A stretch of DNA of 64,000 bases from positions 141,641 through 205,640 of the forward strand of contig CAJIYG010000005.1 of NCBI GenBank assembly GCA_905181585.1, written 5' to 3'. The stretch is from an uncultured Flavobacteriales bacterium. GTDB taxonomy: Bacteria > Bacteroidota > Bacteroidia > Flavobacteriales > BACL11. Below are positions 46,753 to 55,420 of this stretch, piece after piece. The translations under genes were made by a program, and so were the position numbers. The notes below the pieces were generated by a model. That model was not told the origin of the DNA and ran no database searches. It saw nothing but the letters and a program-made list of their open reading frames with translations. How positions within the stretch are numbered: position 1 is the first letter of the stretch; every line of letters starts with the position of its first letter.

Positions 46753-47473
46753 TGAAAAGATATATATTTCTGTTAATTTTTATTTGCTTGTCTGTTAATG
46801 TGCAATCTCAAAATAAAAAAAGTCTTTTAAAAAAAGGCAATAAGCTTTTTAAAGATAGTCTTTACAATGATGCAGAAATAAAATACCGCAAATCACTTGA
46901 AAAAGATCAAGATTATTTTGGAGCTTCATATAATCTTGCAAATTCTATTTACAAGCAAGAGAGGTATGATGAATCATCGAGTCTTTATAAATCACTAAAA
47001 GATAATGCTAAAAATGATGAGGAACTTTCTGTCATTCATTTCAATGAAGGAAATTCACTTTTAAAAGAAAAAAAAACAGATTTAGCAATAGAATCGTTCA
47101 AAGAAGCTCTAAGGAAAAGTCCAAATGATGAAGATGCAAGGTTTAATTTAGCATATGCCTTAAAAATGAAAGAACAAGAACAAGAGAATAAAGATCAGGA
47201 AAACAAAGATCAGAAAACAAAGATCAAGAAAACAAAGATCAGGAAAATAAAGATCAGGAAAATAAAGATCAAGAAAACAAAGATCAAGAAAACAAAGATC
47301 AAGAAAACAAAGATCAAGAAAACAAAGATCAAGAAAACAAAAAAGATCAAATGAGTAAAGAAGATGCAAAAAAAATGCTGGAAGCTTTAGAGCAGAAAGA
47401 AAAAGAACTACAAGAAAAATTGCAAAAAAAGAAAGTTAAAGGACAAAGAGTCAAAATTTTAAAGGATTGGTAG
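46752..47473 (+). CDS. batC: BatC, TPR protein (frameshifted in a 15-bp tandem repeat)
   Basis: Signal peptide (1-19), then TPR units (KSLLKKGNKLFKDSLYNDAE, AIESFKEALRKSPNDEDARFNLAYALK) up to residue about 138. The frame then enters a 15-bp repeat encoding NKDQE. After base 47213 one base is missing, and the upstream frame reads KTKIKKT... to a stop at 47354. In the frame one base back the repeat continues as NKDQE and ends in a conserved BatC-type tail, MSKEDAKKMLEALEQKEKEL then QEKLQKKKVKGQRVKILKDW, stop 47471-47473, one base before batD. So the gene is either disrupted in this strain or carries a sequencing/assembly error. Corrected length would be about 240 residues. BatC is thought to be a periplasmic TPR scaffold of the Bat complex. 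Confidence 0.85.
47187..47349 (+). repeat. Tandem 15-bp repeat inside batC (AAAGATCAAGAAAAC, codes for KDQEN)
   Basis: GATCA recurs at 47193, 47208, 47222, 47237, 47252, 47267, 47282, 47297, 47312, 47327 and 47345. Spacing is 15 everywhere except 14 between 47208 and 47222 (one base lost, the frameshift) and 18 before the last (an in-frame extra AAA). Units vary only between CAAGAAAAC, CAGGAAAAC and CAGGAAAAT. Confidence 0.95.
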
Positions 47474-47474
47474 A

Positions 47475-49214
47475 ATGAAAAAAATACTTTTATTATTAGT
47501 AATTTTTAGTAATTTTTCTTTTGGACAAGAATTAGTTGTTAGTACTAATAGAAACCCTGCTATACTAGGTGAACAAATTTCTTTAGAATTTTCTATAGAA
47601 GCAAAAGCAACAAACTTTAAATCGCCAATATTTAAAGGTTTTAGAATAGTAAGTGGCCCTAATACAAGCTCTTCAAGTAGTTATAGCTTTGCAAATGGAA
47701 AAAGCGAAAGTAAGATCATTACAAAATTTAGCTTCATACTACAGACTATTGAAGAAGGTAACTTTATTATCCCAATAGCAAATGTTGATGTAAAAGGAAA
47801 GAAAATAAGTAGCAAACCTTCATCAATCAAAGTTGTAAAAGGAAATAATAAAAAATCAAATAAATCAATAGAAGATAATTTATTTATAAAAGTTGAAGTA
47901 AATAAAAAAAATCCTTTTGTTGGTGAACAAATAATAGTAACTTATAAATTACACACAAGATTAGATCTTGAGAATACAGAAGTTAGCGCTATTCCTAATT
48001 TAAATGGATTCTGGAAGAAAGATTTGGAGACCTCAAGTAGATTTAAAAGAGAAGTTGTAAATGGTATTGCTTACAATACAGCAACTATAAAAAAAGCTGT
48101 TCTTACACCTCAAAAATCGGGAGAGTTAATTATTGACCCAATGGAAGTTAAATGCAGTATTCGAACACAGAATAAACAAAACAGAAGAGATCCTTTTGCT
48201 AACTTCTTTAACAGTTATAATGTAAGGGAAGAATTTATTTCTTCTAAGCAAAAAAGAATAAATGTTAAAGCACTTCCAAGTAATGAACCAAAAAACTTTA
48301 ATGGAACTGTTGGAAACTATACAGTTTCTAGCTCTATAGATAAAAACTCACTAAAAACTAATGAAGCTGTTACATATAAAATAAAGTTAACTGGGACGGG
48401 AAATATAGATTTAATAGAACCATTTAAAATTGAATTCCCAAATGATTTTGAAGTTTATGATCCAAAAATAAACGATCGAGTATTTCAAGGAGGAAACAAA
48501 AGAAGTACAAAAACATTTGAGTATCTTCTTATCCCCAGAGTTATAGGTAATTATAAAATACCAAAATATTCATTTTCATTTTTTAATCCAGAAAGTCAAA
48601 TATTTGAAACTAAAACTACAGAAAGCTATAGCATCGAAGTTTTAAAAGGAAATGATGAAGAATACCAATCAAATAATACTCAACAAATTATTAAGCAAAA
48701 TTCAAAGGATATAAATTATATTAAAGTTAAAACCTTATTAAAACAAAAAAAGCAAAGTAGCAACATAAATATTTTCTATATTTCGTATTCATTTCTACTT
48801 TTATTAATACTAATATTAATTTTTCTTCCAAAATTTATTTCTGAAAAATTTAAAAAAATTAAAAATTCACAAAGTGTAAAATATGCTAAAATTGCATCAA
48901 AAAGACTTAAAAATGCTCAAAAATGCATAAAAACAAACAATTATGACCTGTTTTTTGAAGAAATAGAAAAATCTCTTTGGGGTTACTTTGCTGATAAATT
49001 CAAAGTTCAAATAGCTGATCTATCAAAAAATAGCATATCTCAATTTTTCAAAAAACATGATATTCAAACAAACACAGAAAAAGAATTCATTTCACTAATA
49101 AATGAGTGCGAATTTGCAAGATATGCTCCCTCAAATGATAAAAACAATCAAATGGACAATCTTTTAATAAAAGCAAAAGAAATTATAATTCAAGTTGAAT
49201 CGCAATCAAAATGA
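47475..49214 (+). CDS. batD: BatD family protein
   Basis: A 579-residue membrane protein: signal peptide (1-17), several Ig-like periplasmic domains (SISLEFSIEAKATNF-type start as ISLEFSIEAKATNFKSPIFKGF; GPNTSSSSSYSFANGKSES; NGFWKKDLETSSRF; NFNGTVGNYTVSSSIDKNSL), a membrane helix near 430-450 (FYISYSFLLLLILILIFLP) and a cytosolic helical tail (YDLFFEEIEKSLWGYFADKF). This is the full BatD layout. Starts 1 base after the corrected batC stop and overlaps batE by 4 bases. Confidence 0.93.
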   Translation: MKKILLLLVIFSNFSFGQELVVSTNRNPAILGEQISLEFSIEAKATNFKSPIFKGFRIVSGPNTSSSSSYSFANGKSESKIITKFSFILQTIEEGNFIIPIANVDVKGKKISSKPSSIKVVKGNNKKSNKSIEDNLFIKVEVNKKNPFVGEQIIVTYKLHTRLDLENTEVSAIPNLNGFWKKDLETSSRFKREVVNGIAYNTATIKKAVLTPQKSGELIIDPMEVKCSIRTQNKQNRRDPFANFFNSYNVREEFISSKQKRINVKALPSNEPKNFNGTVGNYTVSSSIDKNSLKTNEAVTYKIKLTGTGNIDLIEPFKIEFPNDFEVYDPKINDRVFQGGNKRSTKTFEYLLIPRVIGNYKIPKYSFSFFNPESQIFETKTTESYSIEVLKGNDEEYQSNNTQQIIKQNSKDINYIKVKTLLKQKKQSSNINIFYISYSFLLLLILILIFLPKFISEKFKKIKNSQSVKYAKIASKRLKNAQKCIKTNNYDLFFEEIEKSLWGYFADKFKVQIADLSKNSISQFFKKHDIQTNTEKEFISLINECEFARYAPSNDKNNQMDNLLIKAKEIIIQVESQSK

Positions 49215-49972
49215 GATATCTAACAATAATATTACTTTTTAGCGGCTTCTTTTCATATGCCTCAGATTCTATTTTTTTAATTGCAAACGCAGAATACGAT
49301 AAAGAAAATTACAAATCAGCAATTGAAAAATATCAAGAAATCTTATCAGACAGTCTAGAGAGCCCTGAACTTTACTTTAATCTAGGAAATTGCTATTACA
49401 AACTTGAAGACTATGCCAGCGCAATTTTCTTTTATGAAAAGTCTCTTTTAATTCAAAATGATTTTGTGGAAGCAAAAGAAAATATTGAGTTAGTAAAAAC
49501 TAAATTAATAGATAAATCTGAAAATATGCCTAGCTTATTTTATATTAATTGGCTAGAAAAAATTAAGAACCTTAAAGATATTGATAGTTGGAAAAAGTCA
49601 TCAATCATCTTAATTGCTATATCACTGTTATTTTTTCTGCTTTCTCTAATATTTAAACTAAGACTTCAAAAAATTGCAAATATTTTTCTTTTTCTATCAT
49701 TAAATACTTTTTTAATTACTTATTATGCTGTTAATGATTTAAATAATAATAAGCAAGCAATTATTTTTTCAAACTCATCTGATGTTATGAGCGCTCCCTC
49801 TGAAAACTCCAAAAATCTATTTACTATTCATCTTGGAACAAAAGTGTTGTTAATTGACAAGATTGGCAACTGGCATAACATTAAGCTAGATAATGGAAGT
49901 AAAGGTTGGATTAAAGATGAGAAATTGGTAAATGGTTATATGACTAAAAGTTTAAAAGAAATCAAAAACTAA
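49211..49972 (+). CDS. batE: BatE, TPR and SH3-like domain membrane protein
   Basis: A 253-residue protein: signal peptide (1-16), two TPR units (about 20-95; YKSAIEKYQEILSDSLESPELYFNLGNCYYKLEDYASAIFFYEKSL in parts), two membrane helices (about 133-152 and 157-176) and a C-terminal bacterial SH3-like domain (VMSAPSENSKNLFTIHLGTK, KGWIKDEKLV). It is the last gene of the eight-gene moxR-bat run. The SH3 domain probably contacts peptidoglycan or partner proteins. Confidence 0.92.
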   Translation: MRYLTIILLFSGFFSYASDSIFLIANAEYDKENYKSAIEKYQEILSDSLESPELYFNLGNCYYKLEDYASAIFFYEKSLLIQNDFVEAKENIELVKTKLIDKSENMPSLFYINWLEKIKNLKDIDSWKKSSIILIAISLLFFLLSLIFKLRLQKIANIFLFLSLNTFLITYYAVNDLNNNKQAIIFSNSSDVMSAPSENSKNLFTIHLGTKVLLIDKIGNWHNIKLDNGSKGWIKDEKLVNGYMTKSLKEIKN

Positions 49973-50102
49973 ATTTTTAAATATTTAGCTTGACTGATGC
50001 ATACAACTTCATTAAAAAAATCTGAAACGACTCTAGCTTAGAATTGATTTAAATAACAAAACTTCATGTGATTTTCTAGCTAATACTAACTACTTTTTTA
50101 GT

Positions 50103-50110
50103 TATATTTG
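50103..50110 (+). promoter_or_regulatory. -7 promoter element (TATATTTG) upstream of the secreted 150-residue protein
   Basis: TATATTTG fits TAnnTTTG and ends 27 bases before the ATG at 50138, in the 165-base gap after batE. The rest of this gap shows only AT-rich sequence; no second element was found. Confidence 0.4.
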
Positions 50111-50137
50111 TAGATACAACTAATTCTACTATACAAA

Positions 50138-50590
50138 ATGAAGCTAGAAAATATTTTTTTACTACTGATAACATCGCTTTTTTTAAGCCTTTCAGTTAAG
50201 GCTGAAAATCCAAACAATTGGATCACATATTTGGATGATGCAAATTTATTAATTGAATATCAATATCAAAACTGTGAATATGAAAGATTTGACGAGGAAA
50301 AAATCCTCTTAAAAATTACCAATAAAATTGATAAAGATATTTTCTTAAGCTGGAAGGAAGAATTATGGTATGATCAAGATTGCATAAACTGCAATTTAGA
50401 AAACGAAAATGAACTTTTTAAAAGTATTACATTAAAAGCTAATCAGTTTAAAGAAGGTACTTGTGAAAGAAATAACCCACTAACTATCTTTTCAAAGTTT
50501 AGTGAAAGACTTATTGATATGCCTGGAGTTGGCAAGATAGTTGAACTTACAAAATTTGAATTAAAGAAAATAAAAATAAGCTATGAATAA
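50138..50590 (+). CDS. Secreted protein of unknown function coupled to a giant T9SS adhesin
   Basis: A 150-residue protein with a clear signal peptide (cut near SVKA/EN, residue 22). The mature part has four cysteines (46, 82, 85, 109), including a CINC pair, and beta-rich segments (LIEYQYQNCEYERFDEEK, ILLKITNKIDKDIFLSWKEE). I do not recognise a family. The pattern suggests a small periplasmic beta-sandwich with disulfides. Its 3' end overlaps by 8 bases the start of the giant adhesin, so the two are translationally coupled, and an accessory role in that protein's export or folding is possible but unproven. Confidence 0.72.
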   Translation: MKLENIFLLLITSLFLSLSVKAENPNNWITYLDDANLLIEYQYQNCEYERFDEEKILLKITNKIDKDIFLSWKEELWYDQDCINCNLENENELFKSITLKANQFKEGTCERNNPLTIFSKFSERLIDMPGVGKIVELTKFELKKIKISYE

Positions 50591-53500
50591 ATTTTTTACA
50601 AATACATTAAAATTTACATTTTTATATTTATTAATATTTCTAGTAAATTTTAATTCAAATGCACAATGCTCATCAAACATTGTGGCTATTAGAGACACGA
50701 TTGCTTGTGGTGAAGGAGTTTTACTACAAACTATTAACTTAGGAGGCGGACAAGATGATGACTTTAATGGAAGTACCTTAAGTGGTTTATGGTCTGCTGT
50801 TTCGGCAAATTATATCATAGGAGGTCCTTGTGGAACAAATCCAAATGGAGGTCAACACTTATGGTTTGGTAACGGAGCGAATCTACCAAGATATGCTAGA
50901 ACTATTCAGGTCGATGCTTCTTGTGGGGGTTCAATTAGTTTTGATTTTAGACAGGAAACCCAAGGAGGAAACTGTGATGGTCCTGACCTTCAAAATGAAG
51001 GTGTATATCTAGAATATAAAGTTCCAGGAGGAACCTGGACAACCATAAATTATTTTAGTCCAGTTGGATTTCCTTACACAGGATGGCAAAATCATTCCTT
51101 TCCCTATACCGCCTGCAGCCATTGTTCCTGCAGTTCAGTTCCAATGGATTCAACTTAATGCCTCTGGAATACAGTGGGACTATTGGGGTATTGATAATGT
51201 TTCTATTAATAGCTGTAGTAACTATAGCATTAATTGGACTGGAGCCGGAGTTAACGGTTACAATCTAGATACAGTTACAGTTTCTCCAGTAACTCCAACA
51301 ACTTACAATGTGATGTATTCTAATTTCACAAATGATACATGCTACAGTGACATAACTATTCATGTGGAACAACCAACGATAGTAGCTACTGTACTTCCTT
51401 CAATTTGTTCAGGTTCAGATACATTATTTGCACAAGCTACTATTCCATCTAATTGCTACTACGAACTTGAAGTATGGAATTATCTTCCTGGAGCTGGTGC
51501 ACAGAATCTTGGCTGGAGTGTTGGTACAGTTCCTCAAACATATCATAATCTTGATCTAGTTGTTAACGGGAATTTTGTTACAAACTACACTATGGTTGGT
51601 GGTGGAAATTTCACTTCTCAAGATTATTTAGTTCCAGTTACTAATGGAGATATAATGGATCTATTATTTACTTCTCTTGGAAATGGTTCTAATGAAGCAA
51701 TGTATAGGCTATACGATAGCCAAGGAAATCAAATTGTTGTTAACGGCTTTCCGGGCTCTACTCCTATTAACTTTACAAACCATCTTGCTTATTGTCCAGC
51801 TCTAGCTACATATAACTACTCTTGGTCAAATATTACAAGTGGTGGTGTTGCTGGATTAAATAATCCAAATATTCAAAATCCTCTAGCAACAGTTGCTCAA
51901 GTAACAAATTATGAAGTATTTGCTTACGATTCATTAAACCCTGGATGTTTTGTTTATGATACTGTTACTGTACTTCCAAATAACAATAATATAAGCGGTA
52001 CTCTTTCAGGTAATACAAATATTTGTACTGGAGATTCAATTACTCTAAATTTCGCATTAGTTGGTACTGCTCCATTTGATTTAGTTCTTGATGTTACTGA
52101 TGCAAATGGCTCAAGTGTTCAAAATTTTCAGTTAGATCAGTTTGGATTTCTTACTTCAAACCCAGGAAATCTTATAACTTTTTTCCCTTCAATTTCTACA
52201 ACATATTCTGTTCTTAGCTTATCGGATAATTCTGGATGCCCCGGATCAATTACAAATCCAACATTATCAGTAACTGTAAATCCATTTCCTGAATTAGTTG
52301 TTTCATCGCCTAATACAAATTTATGTCAAGGGCAAAGTACAACTCTAGATTTATCAGTAACTGGAACAGCAAATTTCACAATTATTGATGGTAATGGCTT
52401 CTCAAATATTATAGATGCTAACGGAAATCTTGTATCCACAGGAAACCCTATTACAGTGACGCCAAATGTAACTACTACCTATAGTTTTCAATCTATTGAA
52501 GGTGCTAATGGTTGTTTAACAGAATATATAAATCAAAATCCTACAAACAGCCCTGTAATCATAACAATAAATGTTAATCCTAGCCCTAATGCTGGTAATA
52601 ATTATACATTAGATGTTTGTTCAGATGATATTAATACATATGATTTAGAAAATTTAATCGGTCCAGGACAAGATCTTACAGGATATTGGACAACATCAAG
52701 TAATAACCAACTTCCTGTTAACCCAAATTTTACATTTGACCCGCAAAGTATGCCTGGAGGTAATTATACTTATACAGTTGTCGCTGCTCCTTGCCCTGAT
52801 GCAGTTGCTACGGTAACAATTAATTTAGAAAGTCCTCCCTTTTCAGGATTTGCTAATAATCAGTCAGTTTGTGTAAATGATTACAATCCTGGCTCACTTT
52901 ATGACTTAAGTAATTTAATTTCAAATGGTGATGCAGGAGGTGTTTGGAGTTTTGGAGGTACTATTATAAGTGGACAAATAAACCCTTCTACATATGGAGT
53001 TGGAACACATCAATTTGATTATACTGTTTTTGGTATTCCACCATGTGCAAACTCAACTACAAGTTCTGATTTATCGGTTGACCCTTCACCTGAAGTTAAT
53101 ACCTTTACAACAAACATACCTGTAGTAGCTCAAGGATTTCCAATTGATCTAGAAGTTGATATGCTTGTTGGTGTACCTCCATTTACAATTAGTCTAGTAG
53201 ATGATGATACTCCACCAAATAATTATACGATTCAAATAAATTCTCCATCAATGATGGGAACTACAATATCAACTCCTAATGTTATTCCTTTTACAAATTA
53301 TTCAATTACAAATTTAATAGACGGTAACGGATGCCAAGGAAGTTCTGCTTTAAATGTTTCAGTTGGAGTAGATCCATATGCAGTTATTGATCCATTCACA
53401 ACTTCAACTCCTGTTATATGTGAAGGAGACCCTGCTTCTGTTGGGGTATTATTAATTCAAGGAGAAGCACCTGTTGTTATTGAGTATTCATATAATGGAC

Positions 53501-55338
53501 AAAATTATACTCATGTTCTTGGAGTAGTAGGGTCACCTCTGCCAATTTTAGATAATATCCCATTAGATCTTTCCAATTTAAATATTGGTTCTAATTTAAT
53601 TACTATTAATAATTTAACTGATAATAGTGGAATAAGTCCTCCTAACTCAACACTTCCAGCTCCTGTTTCTGTAATTGTTAATGCAAATCCTTCTGTAACA
53701 TTTGCTACTTCAACTCCTGAGACATGCTTAAATGACCCTGCTATTTTAACATTTAACTTTAATGCAGGAACACCACCTTTTAATATTGATTATAAAATAA
53801 ATAATAATGGTCAAACTCCAATAATATTAAATGGATCAGGAAATCAGCAACATTCTTTAAACCCTGTACCAAATGTTGGAGTTAATAATTACGATATTGT
53901 TAACATAACTGATGCAAATGGATGTTTTGCACTGCCTAACCCTACAAATGCAATAATTGTTGTTAATCCTACACCAGATATTGATATTACTGTTAGTGGA
54001 GCAAACCCAATTTGTGTTGGGGAAGCTTCAGAATTATTTTTCCCAGTTATATCTGGAACTCCTCCATTTAATGTAAGTTATTTTTCTGGTACTGTTAGTC
54101 TTTCCGCTGATATAGATGCTTTTGGAAACCTACTATCTTCATCTGCACCGATGACATTAAATCCAAATGTCACTACCACTTATTCATTAGTTTCTGTAGT
54201 TGACGCAAAAGGATGTACAAATACATTAAATGAAAGTGCTACTGTAACAGTGAATGAAATACCTTCAGTAATAGTAAGTGGATCAACTGAAATATGTAAT
54301 CAAGAAAACACTCCACTATATTTTGACTTTATCGGAGGATCAGCACCATGGACAGTTGCATATACAATAAATGGGGTTCCAACTGCTTTGACACTTTCAA
54401 ACTCTAGCGATTCAGTTATAGTTAACCCAAGTGTTACAACAAAATATGCATTTACAAATATTGATGACGGAAAGTGTTCTGCAATACTTAGTGAAGAAGT
54501 AACAATAGATGTTAACCCACTTCCTCAAGCTATTATTAGTGGTGGTGGATCTGTTTGTGAAGATGGCTCAACAATAGAAGTTAAAATAGTTACAACTTCT
54601 GGAACTCCAAATTATAACATTTACTATTCAGCTGGAATCAATAACTTAACTGCTCAAAATGTAGGTACAAATTATACTCTAAACGCTAGTGAAGCTGGTA
54701 CATACTTACTAACAAGCGTAACAGATAGTAAAGGATGTGAGGCACAAAGCTTAAATGGAAGTGCAATAGTTGTAATTAATGAATTTCCTGAAGTTGCAAT
54801 CACAGCTTATCCACAACCTACTACAATTACTAACCCTTTAATAAACTTTGTGGATGAATCAACAAATCATGTTAATGGATTCTGGGATTTTGGTGATGGA
54901 GATATTGAACTAACAAATTTTGATGCCTTATCTCATCTTTATACAGATACTGGTTCTTTTCAGGTTATGTTACAGATAGAAAGTGATAGTGGATGTATTT
55001 CTATAGCTTATCAAACAATAGTAATAGACCCTGAATATATTGTATATATTCCAGAGGGTTTCACTCCAAATAATGATCTTTTAAATGACTATTTCCAGCC
55101 TATTGTTAGCGGTGTTTTAAGCTATAAGCTTGAAATATATACTAGATGGGGACAAAGAATTTTTGACACTGAAGAGTTTTCTGACATTTACTGTAATGAT
55201 GGTTGTCCTGCAGCTTGGGATGGTAAGACTAATAACGGTGAATATGCTTCTGCTGGAGTTTATCTTTATCACATTAATGTTTTTGATCTAAATGGAAAAG
55301 AAAGATTGGTTTCTGGAAATATCACTTTATTTAGGTAA
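50583..55338 (+). CDS. Giant T9SS type B surface protein with reelin-like N-terminal domain (split by a frameshift)
   Basis: Two overlapping frames (50583-51158 and 51064-55338) form one gene of about 1584 residues broken by one extra C in TTTCCCTAT at 51102-51104. Removing it joins GWQNHSFP to IPPAAIVPAVQFQWIQLNASG. The N-terminus has a signal peptide (to SNA/QC) and a reelin/Reeler-subrepeat-like domain (WSAVSANYIIGGPCG, LWFGNGANLPRYARTIQVDASCGGSISFDF in parts, NEGVYLEYKVPGG). Then come many Ig-like gliding-protein repeats (PICVGEASELFFPVISGTPP-type, ending IVVNPTP), a PKD domain (GFWDFGDGDIE) and a type B T9SS signal (YIPEGFTPNNDLLNDYF to SAGVYLYHINVFD). Surface adhesin or mechanical filament role is inferred. 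Confidence 0.85.
51102..51104 (+). other. Frameshift site in the giant adhesin (extra C in a CCC run)
   Basis: Frame 1 reads CAT TCC TTT CCC TAT ACC GCC and soon ends at 51158. Frame 2 reads ATT CCT TTC CCT ATA CCG CCT and continues for 1400 codons. One C fewer restores a continuous protein of the expected reelin-like sequence. Confidence 0.8.
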
Positions 55339-55341
55339 ACA

Positions 55342-55369
55342 AATATTCTAAACTAGATTTAGAAATATT
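55342..55369. repeat. Inverted repeat downstream of the first giant adhesin gene
   Basis: AATATTCTAAA (55342-55352) and TTTAGAAATATT (55358-55369) are inverted copies with one extra A and a 5-base loop. It follows the stop codon by 3 bases. It could act as a weak terminator or RNA-stabilising hairpin, but there is no trailing T run. Confidence 0.4.
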
Positions 55370-55404
55370 CTGAATAAAATAAAAAACTTATTTTTTTTAT
55401 TCAG
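55370..55404. repeat. Inverted repeat overlapping the promoter of the SprB-repeat gene
   Basis: CTGAATAAAATAA (from 55370) is repeated inverted as TTATTTTTTTTATTCAG (ending 55404), with a few extra Ts. The right arm ends directly at the TACCTTTG -7 element. It may be a terminator for the upstream gene, an operator, or coincidence in AT-rich DNA. Confidence 0.35.
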
Positions 55405-55412
55405 TACCTTTG
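55405..55412 (+). promoter_or_regulatory. -7 promoter element (TACCTTTG) of the SprB-repeat adhesin
   Basis: TACCTTTG fits TAnnTTTG and ends 8 bases before the ATG at 55421, in the 82-base gap between two giant genes. No TTTG is present at the -33 position. Confidence 0.45.
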
Positions 55413-55420
55413 CTTAAATT

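Noticed and set aside
47160..47369. A 69-codon minus-strand open frame across the batC repeat (leucine/cysteine/phenylalanine-rich)
   Set aside because: It is the complement of the KDQEN repeat; the repeated pattern is imposed by the DNA repeat, and there is no promoter or family resemblance.
49972..49991. Palindrome CTAAATTTTTAAATATTTAG after batE as a terminator
   Set aside because: It is imperfect, all A/T in the core and lacks a T tract; too weak to claim.
51064..55338. Independent gene starting at ATG 51064
   Set aside because: The first residues lack a signal peptide and overlap a gene that has one; joining the frames by removing one C gives a continuous reelin-like domain.
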